A stretch of DNA of 64,000 bases from Daejeonia sp002484105 (GCF_051175565.1 NZ_CP195105.1:3100001-3164000), one strand, 5' to 3'; counted from the stretch's first letter, positions 33,529 through 43,652 are shown. The notes: a model not told the origin generated them from the sequence alone. Translations and numbers: made by a program.

Positions 33529-35589
33529 TTAATCTATTATCACCGTCTTATTTATATTCTCATCATAATTCCCGGTATAGTGAAAAGTTTGCTCTATACT
33601 GGTTTTATTTTCCTCTAATATAACCTTTATATCCTGTTTGCTGTAGGAGCTGTTTGCAACAGTAATCTGAGTCTTACCATCAGTTAATTGTCGTATCATG
33701 ACCAGACATGGTTTGTTTACATTAATCTTATGACGACTTTCATCAAAAACGAGGCCACCAGGTTGTCTGAATACAATCTGTGTAATTTTAAGATTATGGT
33801 TCCGTACTGCCTGCACTGCAGAGGTATTTGAAAGGATCTCAATTGGCAAATGATCCTGATAATTCTTTTTAATACTTTCAGGAGTAATATTTGGAAGAAT
33901 TATATAAGCATATGATGAATTTTTGATTCTCTTTCCATGGTTAATCCATAATGAAAAAACATTTTTATGGTCTACTGCATTATCATAAGAAGTATTTATA
34001 GCATTCCAGCTCCCAGATTGTTCTCCGGCTTTCAGCGTAATATTGGCAGGGTTAAGAAAAACATAACCTGTATTGTTATGTATAATCCAAGAATTCTTTT
34101 TAAGATTACTTTGCAAGTTTGGATTTCTATTGACCTCACCATTAACAATCACATCCCCGTTAAGAAGTGTCTGGTTAAGCGTAGTAGAAACTTCCTCGGG
34201 CTCATTACTGCTGATGTTGTTTCCCAATGAAACAATTTCGTTATCAAACATAAACCATGCTTTTTTGGCAGCGAGAGACTCTACCTTAACATCCATCGCT
34301 GCAAAACCATATACGCCATCAGAACATCCCGCTGCAAAAGGATTAACTGTTTTCAGTTGCCTTTTAAAGGGTATGATACGGTTAAAACTGGTTACACCCG
34401 GTATCTTTGTCCAATCCCATACAGCAAAAATATTGTTATATTCCAAACCGGTTCTGTAGATTAAATTATTTCCGTAGGGTAACCAAAATCCTTTTTCATT
34501 TTCTCCATTTTCATCTTCTGTGCCTATAATCCTGTTCGAAAACAACCGTACCGAAGTATAATAATCTTTTCTTTGCTGGGTTATAAAATCTGAAGTCCAA
34601 AAATAGGTGTTTGTACTGCGTTTATCACTATACTTTAATTCTTGGTATATATTATTATTTGCATCTAAAGTTTCAAATTTCTTTATGATGTAACCAAATA
34701 ATTTGTTGATATCAACAATTTTATTCTTTCTTGAAATACTTCTACCAAAAGAATTATAATCAATATAAGCAAATCGTGACATCTTACCTATCCCAAACGC
34801 AAAAAATTTTGACAATTGACTTATTTCATCTTCTGTAAAAGAAAATTTTGTATTAGTAAAACATAATGCAACCGTTAATGAATCATTTAGAAATGCTATA
34901 CCATAATCTCCACTATATAATTGGGCACCATGTTGATGGAAACTCATGTCCGGTTGAATTCCTTCGCCTGATGTAATTTTCATTGAATTAACTATCCGAT
35001 TTTTAGCCTCTAAAATCAAGCTGTCATTTTTGGTAATTGCTCCTTTAACAATCAATTGTTGTGAAAACCACATAAGATTTTGTCCAGTAAATGATTTTTT
35101 TTCATTTGATGAGATCAAAAAGCTAAGGAGGTTATTTTTGTTTTTACTTCCTATTATATCATCCCCTAAAATTAGAATTTTCATAATGATATTTTGTTGC
35201 CCGATATCGTTCCACCACCAATTTGTAGAGACAGGTCTTTTTCTCAACCAAAAAATAATCGAGGCATTAACATCTTCTTTCATTTTTGCATTCTGCATAG
35301 AAACGCTATTTTTTTTCATGTAAATACACAAAATTAAAATACGATTAAGATGCTCTATGGGACTCCATTGTCCGCTGGATTTTTCATTATAATTAATATC
35401 CTCCCAACCACCACCTGAAAGTGTTAACTTACTGCTGTATGCAGTCGCTTTACTAATATCTATATTTTCAGAAAGATACATATTATAAAGTCTTTCCTTA
35501 ATAATGTCATAATCATGTTGTTTATTATTCTGAGATAGCAATAAACATGAATACATACTAAAAACAGTTAAAAAAAAATTTATCTTCAT
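33529..35589 (-). CDS. Family PL8 polysaccharide lyase
   Basis: Predicted exported lyase of 686 residues that would cleave uronic-acid-containing glycans by beta-elimination (PL8 includes chondroitin AC, hyaluronate and xanthan lyases). It has a signal peptide (MKINFFLTVFSMYSCLLLSQ), the aromatic STNWWWNDIG patch at 122-130, N171 in GQNLMW, H220 in FHQHG, Y229 in SGDYG, and R283/R287 in SFGRSISR. These match the order and spacing of N175, H225, Y234, R288 and R292 in Pedobacter heparinus chondroitinase AC. The WDWTKIPGVT segment near residue 390 is also typical. It sits 2 bp after the Wzy-like gene and 16 bp before a GT2, fully inside the synthesis operon. Confidence 0.9.
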   Translation of the reverse strand: MKINFFLTVFSMYSCLLLSQNNKQHDYDIIKERLYNMYLSENIDISKATAYSSKLTLSGGGWEDINYNEKSSGQWSPIEHLNRILILCIYMKKNSVSMQNAKMKEDVNASIIFWLRKRPVSTNWWWNDIGQQNIIMKILILGDDIIGSKNKNNLLSFLISSNEKKSFTGQNLMWFSQQLIVKGAITKNDSLILEAKNRIVNSMKITSGEGIQPDMSFHQHGAQLYSGDYGIAFLNDSLTVALCFTNTKFSFTEDEISQLSKFFAFGIGKMSRFAYIDYNSFGRSISRKNKIVDINKLFGYIIKKFETLDANNNIYQELKYSDKRSTNTYFWTSDFITQQRKDYYTSVRLFSNRIIGTEDENGENEKGFWLPYGNNLIYRTGLEYNNIFAVWDWTKIPGVTSFNRIIPFKRQLKTVNPFAAGCSDGVYGFAAMDVKVESLAAKKAWFMFDNEIVSLGNNISSNEPEEVSTTLNQTLLNGDVIVNGEVNRNPNLQSNLKKNSWIIHNNTGYVFLNPANITLKAGEQSGSWNAINTSYDNAVDHKNVFSLWINHGKRIKNSSYAYIILPNITPESIKKNYQDHLPIEILSNTSAVQAVRNHNLKITQIVFRQPGGLVFDESRHKINVNKPCLVMIRQLTDGKTQITVANSSYSKQDIKVILEENKTSIEQTFHYTGNYDENINKTVIID

Positions 35590-35591
35590 GA

Positions 35592-36887
35592 TTATATTGG
35601 CTTTAGCAATCCTTTTTTAAAATCAAATCTAAAAAAGAAGTATAAAAGAAGTAAACCACTATAATTGTAGATACCTCTAATTCCAATCTGCGTATAATCA
35701 AATACACCATAAATACAAACTTGATAATAAAAAAAATAAAGTAATAATGTATGAAATTGTATAGTGTCTTTCCGTGACATCCTAATAAAAACACAGCCCA
35801 TTACAGATATTATTATTGCTAAAATGATACTACCTAATAGACCAAAATCAACATAGAAATCTCCTGGCAAGGTTTTAAAAAGATGGACAGGTACTCCAGT
35901 TTTCCTATAATATATATCACTTCGCTCTCCTGATGTCATTTTCAAATCAACATCACTAATACCTATAAAATTTGTTACTCCAGGAAAAAGTCTCTCTCCA
36001 TAGGTGGTTTTCTTTACTTGATCCCAAAAAACCATATCAAAATTAAGAAAAGGCTCTCCAAAATAAGAAAAAACAGCATCAATAGGTGTTGCTGGCGAAT
36101 TTTTTTCTCCAAATCTCGACACGGTTATAGCAGCAGCATAAACAACAAAAACAGTAATAAAAGTTATAAAAAATACATATACTAATTTCTTAAGTGAGCT
36201 ATTCAGAAAATTTTTAAATATAGCAAAGCCTAATACTAAATTGAAAAAAGAGAAAAATAACGCTCCCCTTGATGCTGTTATAACACCATGAAAAAAATTA
36301 GGCAGAATTAAGCATAAAATATAGACTATAATATAAATTTTACTTAAACTTTTCTTTAAGACCAACATATAAAAAAAATACAAAAGCCCTACTGGAAACA
36401 TTATGTTATAAAAATTAAAAATCCACGAAATCCACCTAGGATAAACATAATCAGCTTCTCCATTTCTTATATTTTTATAGGATTCTGCATAATCACCCGT
36501 CAGTGAACTTAAAAAAATCGGGATCATGCATATAATTAAAACTGTAGATATTAAGAAAAAGAATTTCACTAAATAATTTGCAAAAATAGTATTGGGAAAT
36601 ACAAATTTTTTTACATGATCCATATCAAATCGTAATATGGGTGTAAAAAAAATGAATAACATTAAGTACAAATACAGAAAAGCACTCAGTGTTACTTGGT
36701 TTTTAGCCCAATATATTCCTAAATATTTAGGGGTATCATAAATTACAATTGCCATAAAAGCTACGACCAAATAAAATGAAAAAAGCAAACTTTTCATATT
36801 AATTTCAATTTTTCTCCTTTTTTTGTTATATGAAAACAGTAAAAAGAAAAAAAGAAAAAATATGAAATTAATTATCAAAATATCCAT
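35592..36887 (-). CDS. wzy: Oligosaccharide repeat-unit polymerase, Wzy-like
   Basis: Integral membrane protein of 431 residues with about ten to eleven hydrophobic helices and a large loop (about residues 265-345) rich in charged and aromatic residues. This is the layout of O-antigen and capsule polymerases. Sequence conservation in this family is low, so the call rests on topology, length and its place beside flippase and glycosyltransferase genes. It would polymerise lipid-linked repeat units in the periplasm. The PL8 lyase starts 2 bp after its stop. Confidence 0.75.
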   Translation of the reverse strand: MDILIINFIFFLFFFLLFSYNKKRRKIEINMKSLLFSFYLVVAFMAIVIYDTPKYLGIYWAKNQVTLSAFLYLYLMLFIFFTPILRFDMDHVKKFVFPNTIFANYLVKFFFLISTVLIICMIPIFLSSLTGDYAESYKNIRNGEADYVYPRWISWIFNFYNIMFPVGLLYFFYMLVLKKSLSKIYIIVYILCLILPNFFHGVITASRGALFFSFFNLVLGFAIFKNFLNSSLKKLVYVFFITFITVFVVYAAAITVSRFGEKNSPATPIDAVFSYFGEPFLNFDMVFWDQVKKTTYGERLFPGVTNFIGISDVDLKMTSGERSDIYYRKTGVPVHLFKTLPGDFYVDFGLLGSIILAIIISVMGCVFIRMSRKDTIQFHTLLLYFFYYQVCIYGVFDYTQIGIRGIYNYSGLLLLYFFFRFDFKKGLLKPI

Positions 36888-37006
36888 TAAAAATTATTTA
36901 GCTTGTCAATAAAAACCTAATTCAAATTTAAAGAACATAAAAAAATATTAACCGAAAAAAAAATACTATTTAGCATCAATTATCTCTCTTGTTGTATTAA
37001 TGAATT

Positions 37007-37372
37007 TTATATGCTATATATGTGATTTAAGAAGAAATACTTAAATATGACGCAATTGCTCTGTATCCCAATAATAAATTTTGAAAAAAAAAAAAAAAAA
37101 TATGATAGAAATATTGAAAAGAAAGTTATAAAAAATATCTTTCTCATAATTCCAAAGTATGAGAAAAAACTACATTTAAGTAGCCAGTTCTTTCCAATAT
37201 AAAGAAAAAATATAGGAATAAGGACAAAGTAAATCGCCTTTAAAAAACCCTGATTAAAGCCAGTATATTTAAACCCAATAGTGGAAAAAAATGGAAATGT
37301 ATAGAAAAGTACTTTTTCTATTACATTCAACTTGCGGAAAGACGAATACTCAGAATACTGTTGTTCACTCAT
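37007..37372 (-). CDS. Truncated small membrane protein with an A17/T17 tract
   Basis: Frame of 121 residues with three or four hydrophobic segments; no family recognised. Its coding strand contains 17 consecutive T at 37084-37100. The residues after the tract depend on tract length. The present frame ends ...NHIYSI; one T fewer would give QNLLLGYRAIASYLSISS and a stop; one T more would end after 14 residues. It may be the N-terminus of a decayed membrane protein of the locus, or a phase-variable gene. The flanks (36888-37006 and 37373-37583) are AT-rich and otherwise empty. Confidence 0.45.
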   Translation of the reverse strand: MSEQQYSEYSSFRKLNVIEKVLFYTFPFFSTIGFKYTGFNQGFLKAIYFVLIPIFFLYIGKNWLLKCSFFSYFGIMRKIFFITFFSIFLSYFFFFFSKFIIGIQSNCVIFKYFFLNHIYSI

Positions 37373-37466
37373 AATTTGATCATTTGGATTTTTTTACTTG
37401 TTCTATGATTTAGCCTCAACTACATATTTCAAATAAAAAAGTTTATGATATTTAATTTTTACTTAG

Positions 37467-37506
37467 GAGCCTGTTTAAATTTTATTCAGTAAATTTTTTA
37501 TAGCGG
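37467..37506. repeat. Fragment of a MITE-like element end
   Basis: GAGCCTGTTTAAATTTTATT followed by a T-rich run resembles the terminal ~38 bp of the 192-bp element (closest to the inverted right end). It is preceded by TTAG. The rest of the element is missing. Confidence 0.5.
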
Positions 37507-37583
37507 ATAATTTAAAAATATTTTCGGAGTTTATAATCTCTTAATTAATCCAATATAATCCATTAAACATATAATATATTTTT

Positions 37584-39026
37584 TCACCATTTCAGTTTAT
37601 TTCTCATGTTATCTAAAAATTGAATCATGATTTGATTTTTAAAGATAAAAATATTCAATAGAAAATAATATATAACCACCAATGTGCCCCCTATGATAAA
37701 GAAATCTATAGTTGACAACAAAAATTCCTTTTTCAATAAAACAACCATAAGGATAATTGGTAAAGATAAAAGAAATTGTTTCAAAAAATCCTTAAATGGA
37801 AATTTTATACCTGAATGTCTGCTGACCATAGTTTGCGCTCCAATCAGTATAGCAAACTCACAAATGACCCAAACCAAGGCTGATCCTACACTTTTGAGAT
37901 GACCTACCAAAAGAATATTCAGAAGAAGTCCTAACAACGCTCCCATTACTGAATTCCGAAGAATTGCCCGGTCTTTACCCAATGGCATGAGCACCTGAAT
38001 GATGAGAATCTGTTCGATGCCAATGATGACCAACAGAGGCATTACAATTCTCATGGGTAAAATGGCACCTTCATATCCAGGTCCCGCAATTAGTTGAATA
38101 ATCTGAGGAGCAAATATCTCCGTGAACACAATTAAGGGAAATGTGAAAGTGAAGAGAAAACTGTAGGATTTGTAAATTTTATCCTGAAATTCATCCATCT
38201 TCCCTTCAGCCGCCAATGAGGTCATTCTTGGCAGCATAACACCGGTAAATGCTGAAAACACGGATAATAATATTGCAAAAAGTTTAATTGCTGTTGTGTA
38301 ATAGCCAACTTCTTTAGCTCCTATTCTCACTCCCAAATAAACAGTATTAAATGTTGTATACATCGAAGTTAAAACAACATAAATCCCTACAGATATGAAA
38401 GGATACAGATATTTTTTTAGATTAGTATTTTTAAAACTTAGTGAAACATACTTTCTGGATAAAACAAAATCTATTATTGAGTTTAATATAGCCAACAAAC
38501 ATGTTAAAGAAAAGTATATAGCATAATCATTCGAATTTTTAACAAACAAAAAAATACTAACAACATATAAAATTTTAACAAATATTGTTCTGAGAGTTAT
38601 ATATCTAAACGCCTCTAAACCCTTATAAAGCCAATCCACAAGAACAATATTGAAAATCAATTTAATTACACCAATAAACAAAAGCTTTCTATGTTCATAA
38701 AACTCTGGCACTAAAAAAATACATGTCAGCAATATTAAAATAGCTATTACTGTTGATATAGTAACAAGAAAAAGGAGACTGGAAAAAACAGAGTTTAATT
38801 GATTTTTATTATTTGAATATTTTGCAATCTCCCGTATTCCGACAGCTCCAATACCCATATTACAAAATAATATGAAGTAATTGATTATACTATCAACAAA
38901 GTTACATATTCCAATATTATTTACGCCTAATACCCTAGATACATAAGGAAATATAATCAATGGAAAAATATAATTGGAAACAGTTAAAAGAAAACTGTAA
39001 ATAAAATTTATTCTAATTTTCGACAT
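37584..39026 (-). CDS. wzx: Wzx-type flippase
   Basis: Moves lipid-linked repeat units across the inner membrane. Polysaccharide-transporter family protein with about 12-14 membrane helices, starting MSKIRINFIYSFLLTVSNYI with the conserved FPLIIFPYVSRVLG segment. The open frame extends 30 codons further upstream, but ATG at 39026 lies 1 bp after the stop of the preceding glycosyltransferase and gives 480 residues, the family norm, so that start was chosen. Confidence 0.9.
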   Translation of the reverse strand: MSKIRINFIYSFLLTVSNYIFPLIIFPYVSRVLGVNNIGICNFVDSIINYFILFCNMGIGAVGIREIAKYSNNKNQLNSVFSSLLFLVTISTVIAILILLTCIFLVPEFYEHRKLLFIGVIKLIFNIVLVDWLYKGLEAFRYITLRTIFVKILYVVSIFLFVKNSNDYAIYFSLTCLLAILNSIIDFVLSRKYVSLSFKNTNLKKYLYPFISVGIYVVLTSMYTTFNTVYLGVRIGAKEVGYYTTAIKLFAILLSVFSAFTGVMLPRMTSLAAEGKMDEFQDKIYKSYSFLFTFTFPLIVFTEIFAPQIIQLIAGPGYEGAILPMRIVMPLLVIIGIEQILIIQVLMPLGKDRAILRNSVMGALLGLLLNILLVGHLKSVGSALVWVICEFAILIGAQTMVSRHSGIKFPFKDFLKQFLLSLPIILMVVLLKKEFLLSTIDFFIIGGTLVVIYYFLLNIFIFKNQIMIQFLDNMRNKLKW

Positions 39027-39027
39027 T

Positions 39028-40167
39028 TCACTTAAATAATTCCAGTATATTAAACACATATCTATCCCATGTATAATTATATACCTTCTCGTGTGCATTT
39101 TTACACATAAGATCATAACTTTCTGTCTGGAACAATGTATCTATATCAGTCGCTAATTTTTCATGGTTAAATTCGTCATTTGTATATAATCCAAAATCAA
39201 TATCATTACCAAATTCTATAGAAAAATCTTGATATTTACATATAATAACGGGAGTAAAAAAATACATTGCCTCAATTATGGAAGAATAACCTGACCAAAT
39301 TGGAGTAGGATTAACAATTACCTTCGCATTTATAAGCAATTTATAATATAACTCATTTTCAGTTTCAATATCTTTTCTTAAATATCCATGACAAAAAATA
39401 TTGCTACTAGTTTTTACATCACAAATTTCGTTTGTCTGGATTCCTATTATATGCAATTGTAAAGAACTATTTTCACGTACTAGTATTTGGAAGGCACGAA
39501 TCAAACATTTCGCCCCTTCAAGATATTTAGAATTACCAATAAATAATATACTATTAGATTTTCTCTTTTTGTTTAAGATTTCGTTTTCGGTCCATTCATA
39601 ACTACATAGATTATTTATTACATTGGTATTAAAATAGTGAATTTCCTTATCCGGATAATTTAACTTTAAAACATTTGCGGTATGAGGGAATAATGAGACT
39701 ATTTTTTTAGCATTTTTCAAAGCTTCATTTTGTTGCTTTATAAATCTACGTTCAAAAAAATATGGTTTTCTTTTATGCCTTTCTTCTATCAACATTTGAA
39801 ATGTCCAATCACAGAACAATACTTCAGGAATGGCATTAAATTTATTAAAGTAATCAAAAGATGTAAAAATACAGATATCGGCATCATTATATTTTAAGAT
39901 ATTTTTTTGTATTCTTTTATAAATAATATATTCATTCAAATATGTGCGATTAAATGTATATAAAGAATCTCTAAAAAAAAGCTTAATTAAGGGATGAATA
40001 CACTTGTCATATATTCTTCTTAAAATTTTTGGAGAAGATAAATCAACTCTATAAATCTTTATTCCAATATCTTCTAAACTTTTAGTAAACAAAAAAGGAA
40101 CATTAGACCATGTGGAAGCTGAGGAAGAATCTCCATAAGTAAAAAAAATTACCTTATTAATATTCAT
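39028..40167 (-). CDS. Glycosyltransferase, GT4-like
   Basis: Cytoplasmic GT-B glycosyltransferase of 379 residues. N-terminal FFTYGDSSSASTWSNVP replaces the usual glycine-rich loop; the C-terminal half has SILFIGNSKYLEGAKCLIRAF, LQLHIIGIQ, and NPTPIWSGYSSIIEAMYFFTPVI (an E-x7-E-like donor-site region). It is the first gene of the AT-rich cassette after a 241-bp empty, AT-rich gap following wzc, and it abuts wzx. Confidence 0.82.
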   Translation of the reverse strand: MNINKVIFFTYGDSSSASTWSNVPFLFTKSLEDIGIKIYRVDLSSPKILRRIYDKCIHPLIKLFFRDSLYTFNRTYLNEYIIYKRIQKNILKYNDADICIFTSFDYFNKFNAIPEVLFCDWTFQMLIEERHKRKPYFFERRFIKQQNEALKNAKKIVSLFPHTANVLKLNYPDKEIHYFNTNVINNLCSYEWTENEILNKKRKSNSILFIGNSKYLEGAKCLIRAFQILVRENSSLQLHIIGIQTNEICDVKTSSNIFCHGYLRKDIETENELYYKLLINAKVIVNPTPIWSGYSSIIEAMYFFTPVIICKYQDFSIEFGNDIDFGLYTNDEFNHEKLATDIDTLFQTESYDLMCKNAHEKVYNYTWDRYVFNILELFK

Positions 40168-40408
40168 TCAATAAAAAATTCTAATTTACACTAACGCACT
40201 TTAAGGAAATAGCTCAGCGTACCTAAAAATAAGTTTAATTAACTTTTCAAAAGTGATTATTATTCACTGTTTACTGAAGAAAAATGCAAATATCTTATTG
40301 ATTTGATCAATTACTATTTCCAGTACAATTAAAGATTTTGTCAAATAATAATAAAATATCCTGTAATCAGCAGTCCTGAAGAAACAATGCCACTACGAGT
40401 TTCCTTAT

Positions 40409-42784
40409 TTACTTATTAAAAATCTTCGCCCAAAAACCTTTTTTCTCCTGTGCTCCGTAGCCATAGCCGTATTTGTTGCCATATCCCATAAATTCCTTAT
40501 GGACATCATTGACCAGGAATGCGACATGTTTTATTTTTCCTGTACGGATGTTGTTTTCAGCGAAGTCAATGAATGGCATTTCGGTCACTTTCGAACGGGT
40601 GACATACAGTGTCAGATCCGCCACGCCGGAAATCAGGAATGTATCGGTGACCAGCATCAGCGGTGCGGTATCCAGGATGACATAGTCATATTTTTCCCTA
40701 AGGACATCCACCAACTGCCCGTATCTGCCGTTGGAGAGAAGCTCTGTCGGATTTGGTGGAATACTTCCGGAGTAGATGACATCCAGATGCGGATTGAATT
40801 CCGACCTGTGAATAAATTTTTCCGCATCCATATCCTCTTCATAGAGATACTCGGTCAGCCCTGTATACCCTTTACTTTTCTTATTATACCGCTGCAACTG
40901 CGGGTTACGAATATCAGACCCCACAATCACGACCTTCCTCTTAGGAGACGCCAGCGTGAGCGCCAGATTGACGGAGACAAAAGTCTTACCTTCCCCTTTT
41001 ATGGTAGAAGTCACCATGACCGCTTTTCCGGTGTCCTCCTTTGGAAGCATGAAGTTGAGATTGGTAGTCAGAATTCTGAAGGACTCTGCCAGCGGAGAAA
41101 GATCATTCAGCTGTACCATGTCGCTGTCTTTTCCGGTATTCGGTATTTCTGCAATAACAGGCGTTTCACCCGTAAGTTTCTCCAGATCGTGTTTGGATTT
41201 CACTTTATTGTCAAAGAGTTGCTGCAGGTAGATGATTCCGGCAGGGATCAGACCACCGATGATCAGGCCTGCGAGGAGCATCAGCATTTTCTTCGGTGAT
41301 ACCGGTTTCAGGGAGGCATACGCCTTGTCAATCACCCTGGCCTTCTCGCTGTTCATGGCCAGTGTAATATTATTTTCTTCCCTTTTCTGAAGCAGCATCA
41401 GGTAGAGGTTTTCCTTGATTTCCTGCTGGCGCTGAATGCTTCTGAAGAGTTTTTCCTGTGCCGGCACTTTTGCAATTTTACTGTCAGCTTTTTCCTGCTC
41501 CTGCTGGATATTGTTTTTGGTGAGCATAAGATTGCTTCTTCCTTTTACAAGGCTTTCGATGATGCCGGTTTTCACTTCACTGATCTGCCTTGTCAGGTCT
41601 TTCACCAAAGGGTTCTGCCCGGTAGCATTCTGAAGCAGGCGGTTGCGTTCCATCACCAGCGCATTATAATTTCCGATAGCGCCTGCAGCACTGGCATTGT
41701 CGAGACCTGTGCTGGAAGGCAGGATTTCCGCATTTCCCTGTCTCTGAATGACCTGCAGCAAAGAATTGGTCAGGTCAATCTGATTTTCAATTTCGAATAT
41801 CCGGCTTTTGGTCTCTACCGACTTATTGATATTGATCCCGGCCTCGGTATTAATGTCCACAATTTTGTTCTGTTCCTTGAAGCGTTCTTTTTCATCCTCT
41901 ACAGTGCCCAGATCTTTGCCAATCTGCAAAATCCGTCCATCGATAAACGCTGCTGTTTTGCGTGCTTCCTCATTTTTATCCATCAGGGCATCACGGTTGT
42001 AGCCGGCCACAAGACCGTTGAGGATATCTTTGGCTTTCTGCTGTTCCGGATATTTCATTGCGAGTTCAATAACCGTCACATCTTTGTTGGCCAGATCCAC
42101 CTCCAGAAGTTTCTGGTAATCTTCCACTGCCTTATCAAACGGGGCAACCGTAATCAGTACATCCTTCAGATTTTCGTCATCCGTCTTTCTGATATCATAT
42201 TTGGTGTTTTTCAGAATCATGATACTGGCAAAAGGAAGGCTGATGGTCTTGCCAAACTGAGATCTGAGCTCCGTTTCCAGTTCTGGAGAACTCAACGTCA
42301 GCTGATCTCCTTCGATATGTACTTTCAGTGGTTTTTTGAAAAATTTTTCATCGGGTTTTTCATTGATGACTTTTACCATTACCGGGCTGCTCTCCCTGTA
42401 AAGTTCTGTATTTCTGAAAAAACCAGGCTGGAAAACCGCCGTCTGCAAATCGAGTTCGCGCACAACAGAAGCCATCAGGTTTTTGGACTGGAAGACCAGT
42501 ACCTCATTGTCAACACTTTCGCTGGCCATCCCGCCAAAAGGACTCAGACTACTGGCCAGACTTCCCAAATCGCCACCACTTGTATTTTTAGCATCTTTGA
42601 TCAGGACTGTTGATGTTACCTGATAATTGGACTGCATGGTTTTTAAAAGCAGAAAAGTCAGGATTCCCATCATCAGGGGTCCCCATACAAACCATTTCCA
42701 TTTTTTCAGATAAGGTTTCAGGATCTCTCTGAGTTCTTCTTGCTGTGTTGAGTTTCCGGTTTCGGTTGCCGCAGTATTGCTCAT
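40409..42784 (-). CDS. wzc: Wzc-type polysaccharide copolymerase with tyrosine-kinase domain
   Basis: Controls chain length and export. The 791 residues contain an N-terminal Wzz domain between two membrane helices (about residues 30-55 and 500-520), a periplasmic coiled coil, and a C-terminal BY-kinase domain. That domain has the Walker A motif STIKGEGKTFVSVN near 595-600, a Walker A' VVIVGSDIRNPQ and Walker B VILDTAPLM. The tail carries a tyrosine cluster (GYGNKYGYGYG) for autophosphorylation. It follows wza by 52 bp. Confidence 0.95.
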   Translation of the reverse strand: MSNTAATETGNSTQQEELREILKPYLKKWKWFVWGPLMMGILTFLLLKTMQSNYQVTSTVLIKDAKNTSGGDLGSLASSLSPFGGMASESVDNEVLVFQSKNLMASVVRELDLQTAVFQPGFFRNTELYRESSPVMVKVINEKPDEKFFKKPLKVHIEGDQLTLSSPELETELRSQFGKTISLPFASIMILKNTKYDIRKTDDENLKDVLITVAPFDKAVEDYQKLLEVDLANKDVTVIELAMKYPEQQKAKDILNGLVAGYNRDALMDKNEEARKTAAFIDGRILQIGKDLGTVEDEKERFKEQNKIVDINTEAGININKSVETKSRIFEIENQIDLTNSLLQVIQRQGNAEILPSSTGLDNASAAGAIGNYNALVMERNRLLQNATGQNPLVKDLTRQISEVKTGIIESLVKGRSNLMLTKNNIQQEQEKADSKIAKVPAQEKLFRSIQRQQEIKENLYLMLLQKREENNITLAMNSEKARVIDKAYASLKPVSPKKMLMLLAGLIIGGLIPAGIIYLQQLFDNKVKSKHDLEKLTGETPVIAEIPNTGKDSDMVQLNDLSPLAESFRILTTNLNFMLPKEDTGKAVMVTSTIKGEGKTFVSVNLALTLASPKRKVVIVGSDIRNPQLQRYNKKSKGYTGLTEYLYEEDMDAEKFIHRSEFNPHLDVIYSGSIPPNPTELLSNGRYGQLVDVLREKYDYVILDTAPLMLVTDTFLISGVADLTLYVTRSKVTEMPFIDFAENNIRTGKIKHVAFLVNDVHKEFMGYGNKYGYGYGAQEKKGFWAKIFNK

Positions 42785-42836
42785 TATTATTTTTTGGAAA
42801 ATGTAAAATTATTACAAATGTTATCTATCTATCTTT

Positions 42837-43652
42837 CTATCTGAAAATCAATGTCAGAATGGTCACCACTATACCCGCAACACCTAAATACATGGGCATA
42901 TTGGGATCAAGTCTGGAAGTTTTTTCTTTGGTGTCGTTGGCAGATACAATGATCACATCATTCTGTTTGAGGTTGTAAAACGGAGAATTGATCAGATTTG
43001 CATCTGTAAGATTGACATATCCTTTGGTGATGTTTCCGTTTTCATTCCGGACAATCAGCACATTATTTCTTGTACCATACATCGTCAGATCCCCTGCCAG
43101 CCCGAGTGCATTCATGATGGTTCCCTTCCCGTTCGGCAGCAGATAATCTCCCTGACGGTTCACCTCCCCCAGCACCGTAACCCTGAAGTTGGCCAGCTGA
43201 ATACTGACAGAAGGATCAATAACATATCGGGATACTTTTTCTTTGATTTCATTTCTGAGTTCAGTAATATTTTTACCAGTAGTACTGATCACCCCCAGAT
43301 AAGGTAAAGAGATATTGCCGTCAGGATCTACGAGGTACATCGGACCGGTAATACTGCCCTGTCCCAGACTTGGTGTATTGCTCCCACCATTGGCATTGCC
43401 CTGGATAACATCGGAACTTGCATAATTCTGGTTGAAAGGCGCTACTACCCTGGGATCTTTTGCCATAATGTAAATGGCAAGCTGATCTCCTGGCTGAATT
43501 GTATTGTTTTTGTAGTGATTGACAGAAGCATCTATTGCGATCTGCTCAATATTCTGCATGTAATTCAGTTCACTGGCCTTCTCTTTCTCGCGGGTTTTGC
43601 ATGAAACCAAAAAAATAAGCATGGCAAGGAATGAAAAATATCGGTATGTCAT
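42837..43652 (-). CDS. wza: Wza-like polysaccharide export lipoprotein
   Basis: Outer-membrane export channel component. ATG at 43652 gives a signal peptide ending in LIFLVSC, a lipobox. The frame opens earlier with TTG at 43673, but that would overlap the -7 box. It contains the Poly_export domain (QPGDQLAIYIMAKDP), two SLBB-like repeats (VTVLGEVNRQGDYLLPNGKG) and a C-terminal membrane helix (MYLGVAGIVVTILTLIF) typical of Wza-type proteins. It is the first gene of the wza-wzc pair. Confidence 0.92.
   Translation of the reverse strand: MTYRYFSFLAMLIFLVSCKTREKEKASELNYMQNIEQIAIDASVNHYKNNTIQPGDQLAIYIMAKDPRVVAPFNQNYASSDVIQGNANGGSNTPSLGQGSITGPMYLVDPDGNISLPYLGVISTTGKNITELRNEIKEKVSRYVIDPSVSIQLANFRVTVLGEVNRQGDYLLPNGKGTIMNALGLAGDLTMYGTRNNVLIVRNENGNITKGYVNLTDANLINSPFYNLKQNDVIIVSANDTKEKTSRLDPNMPMYLGVAGIVVTILTLIFR

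Noticed and set aside
39027..39116. Upstream extension of wzx by 30 codons
   Set aside because: It overlaps the end of the preceding glycosyltransferase, and the conserved flippase N-terminus begins at the internal ATG at 39026.
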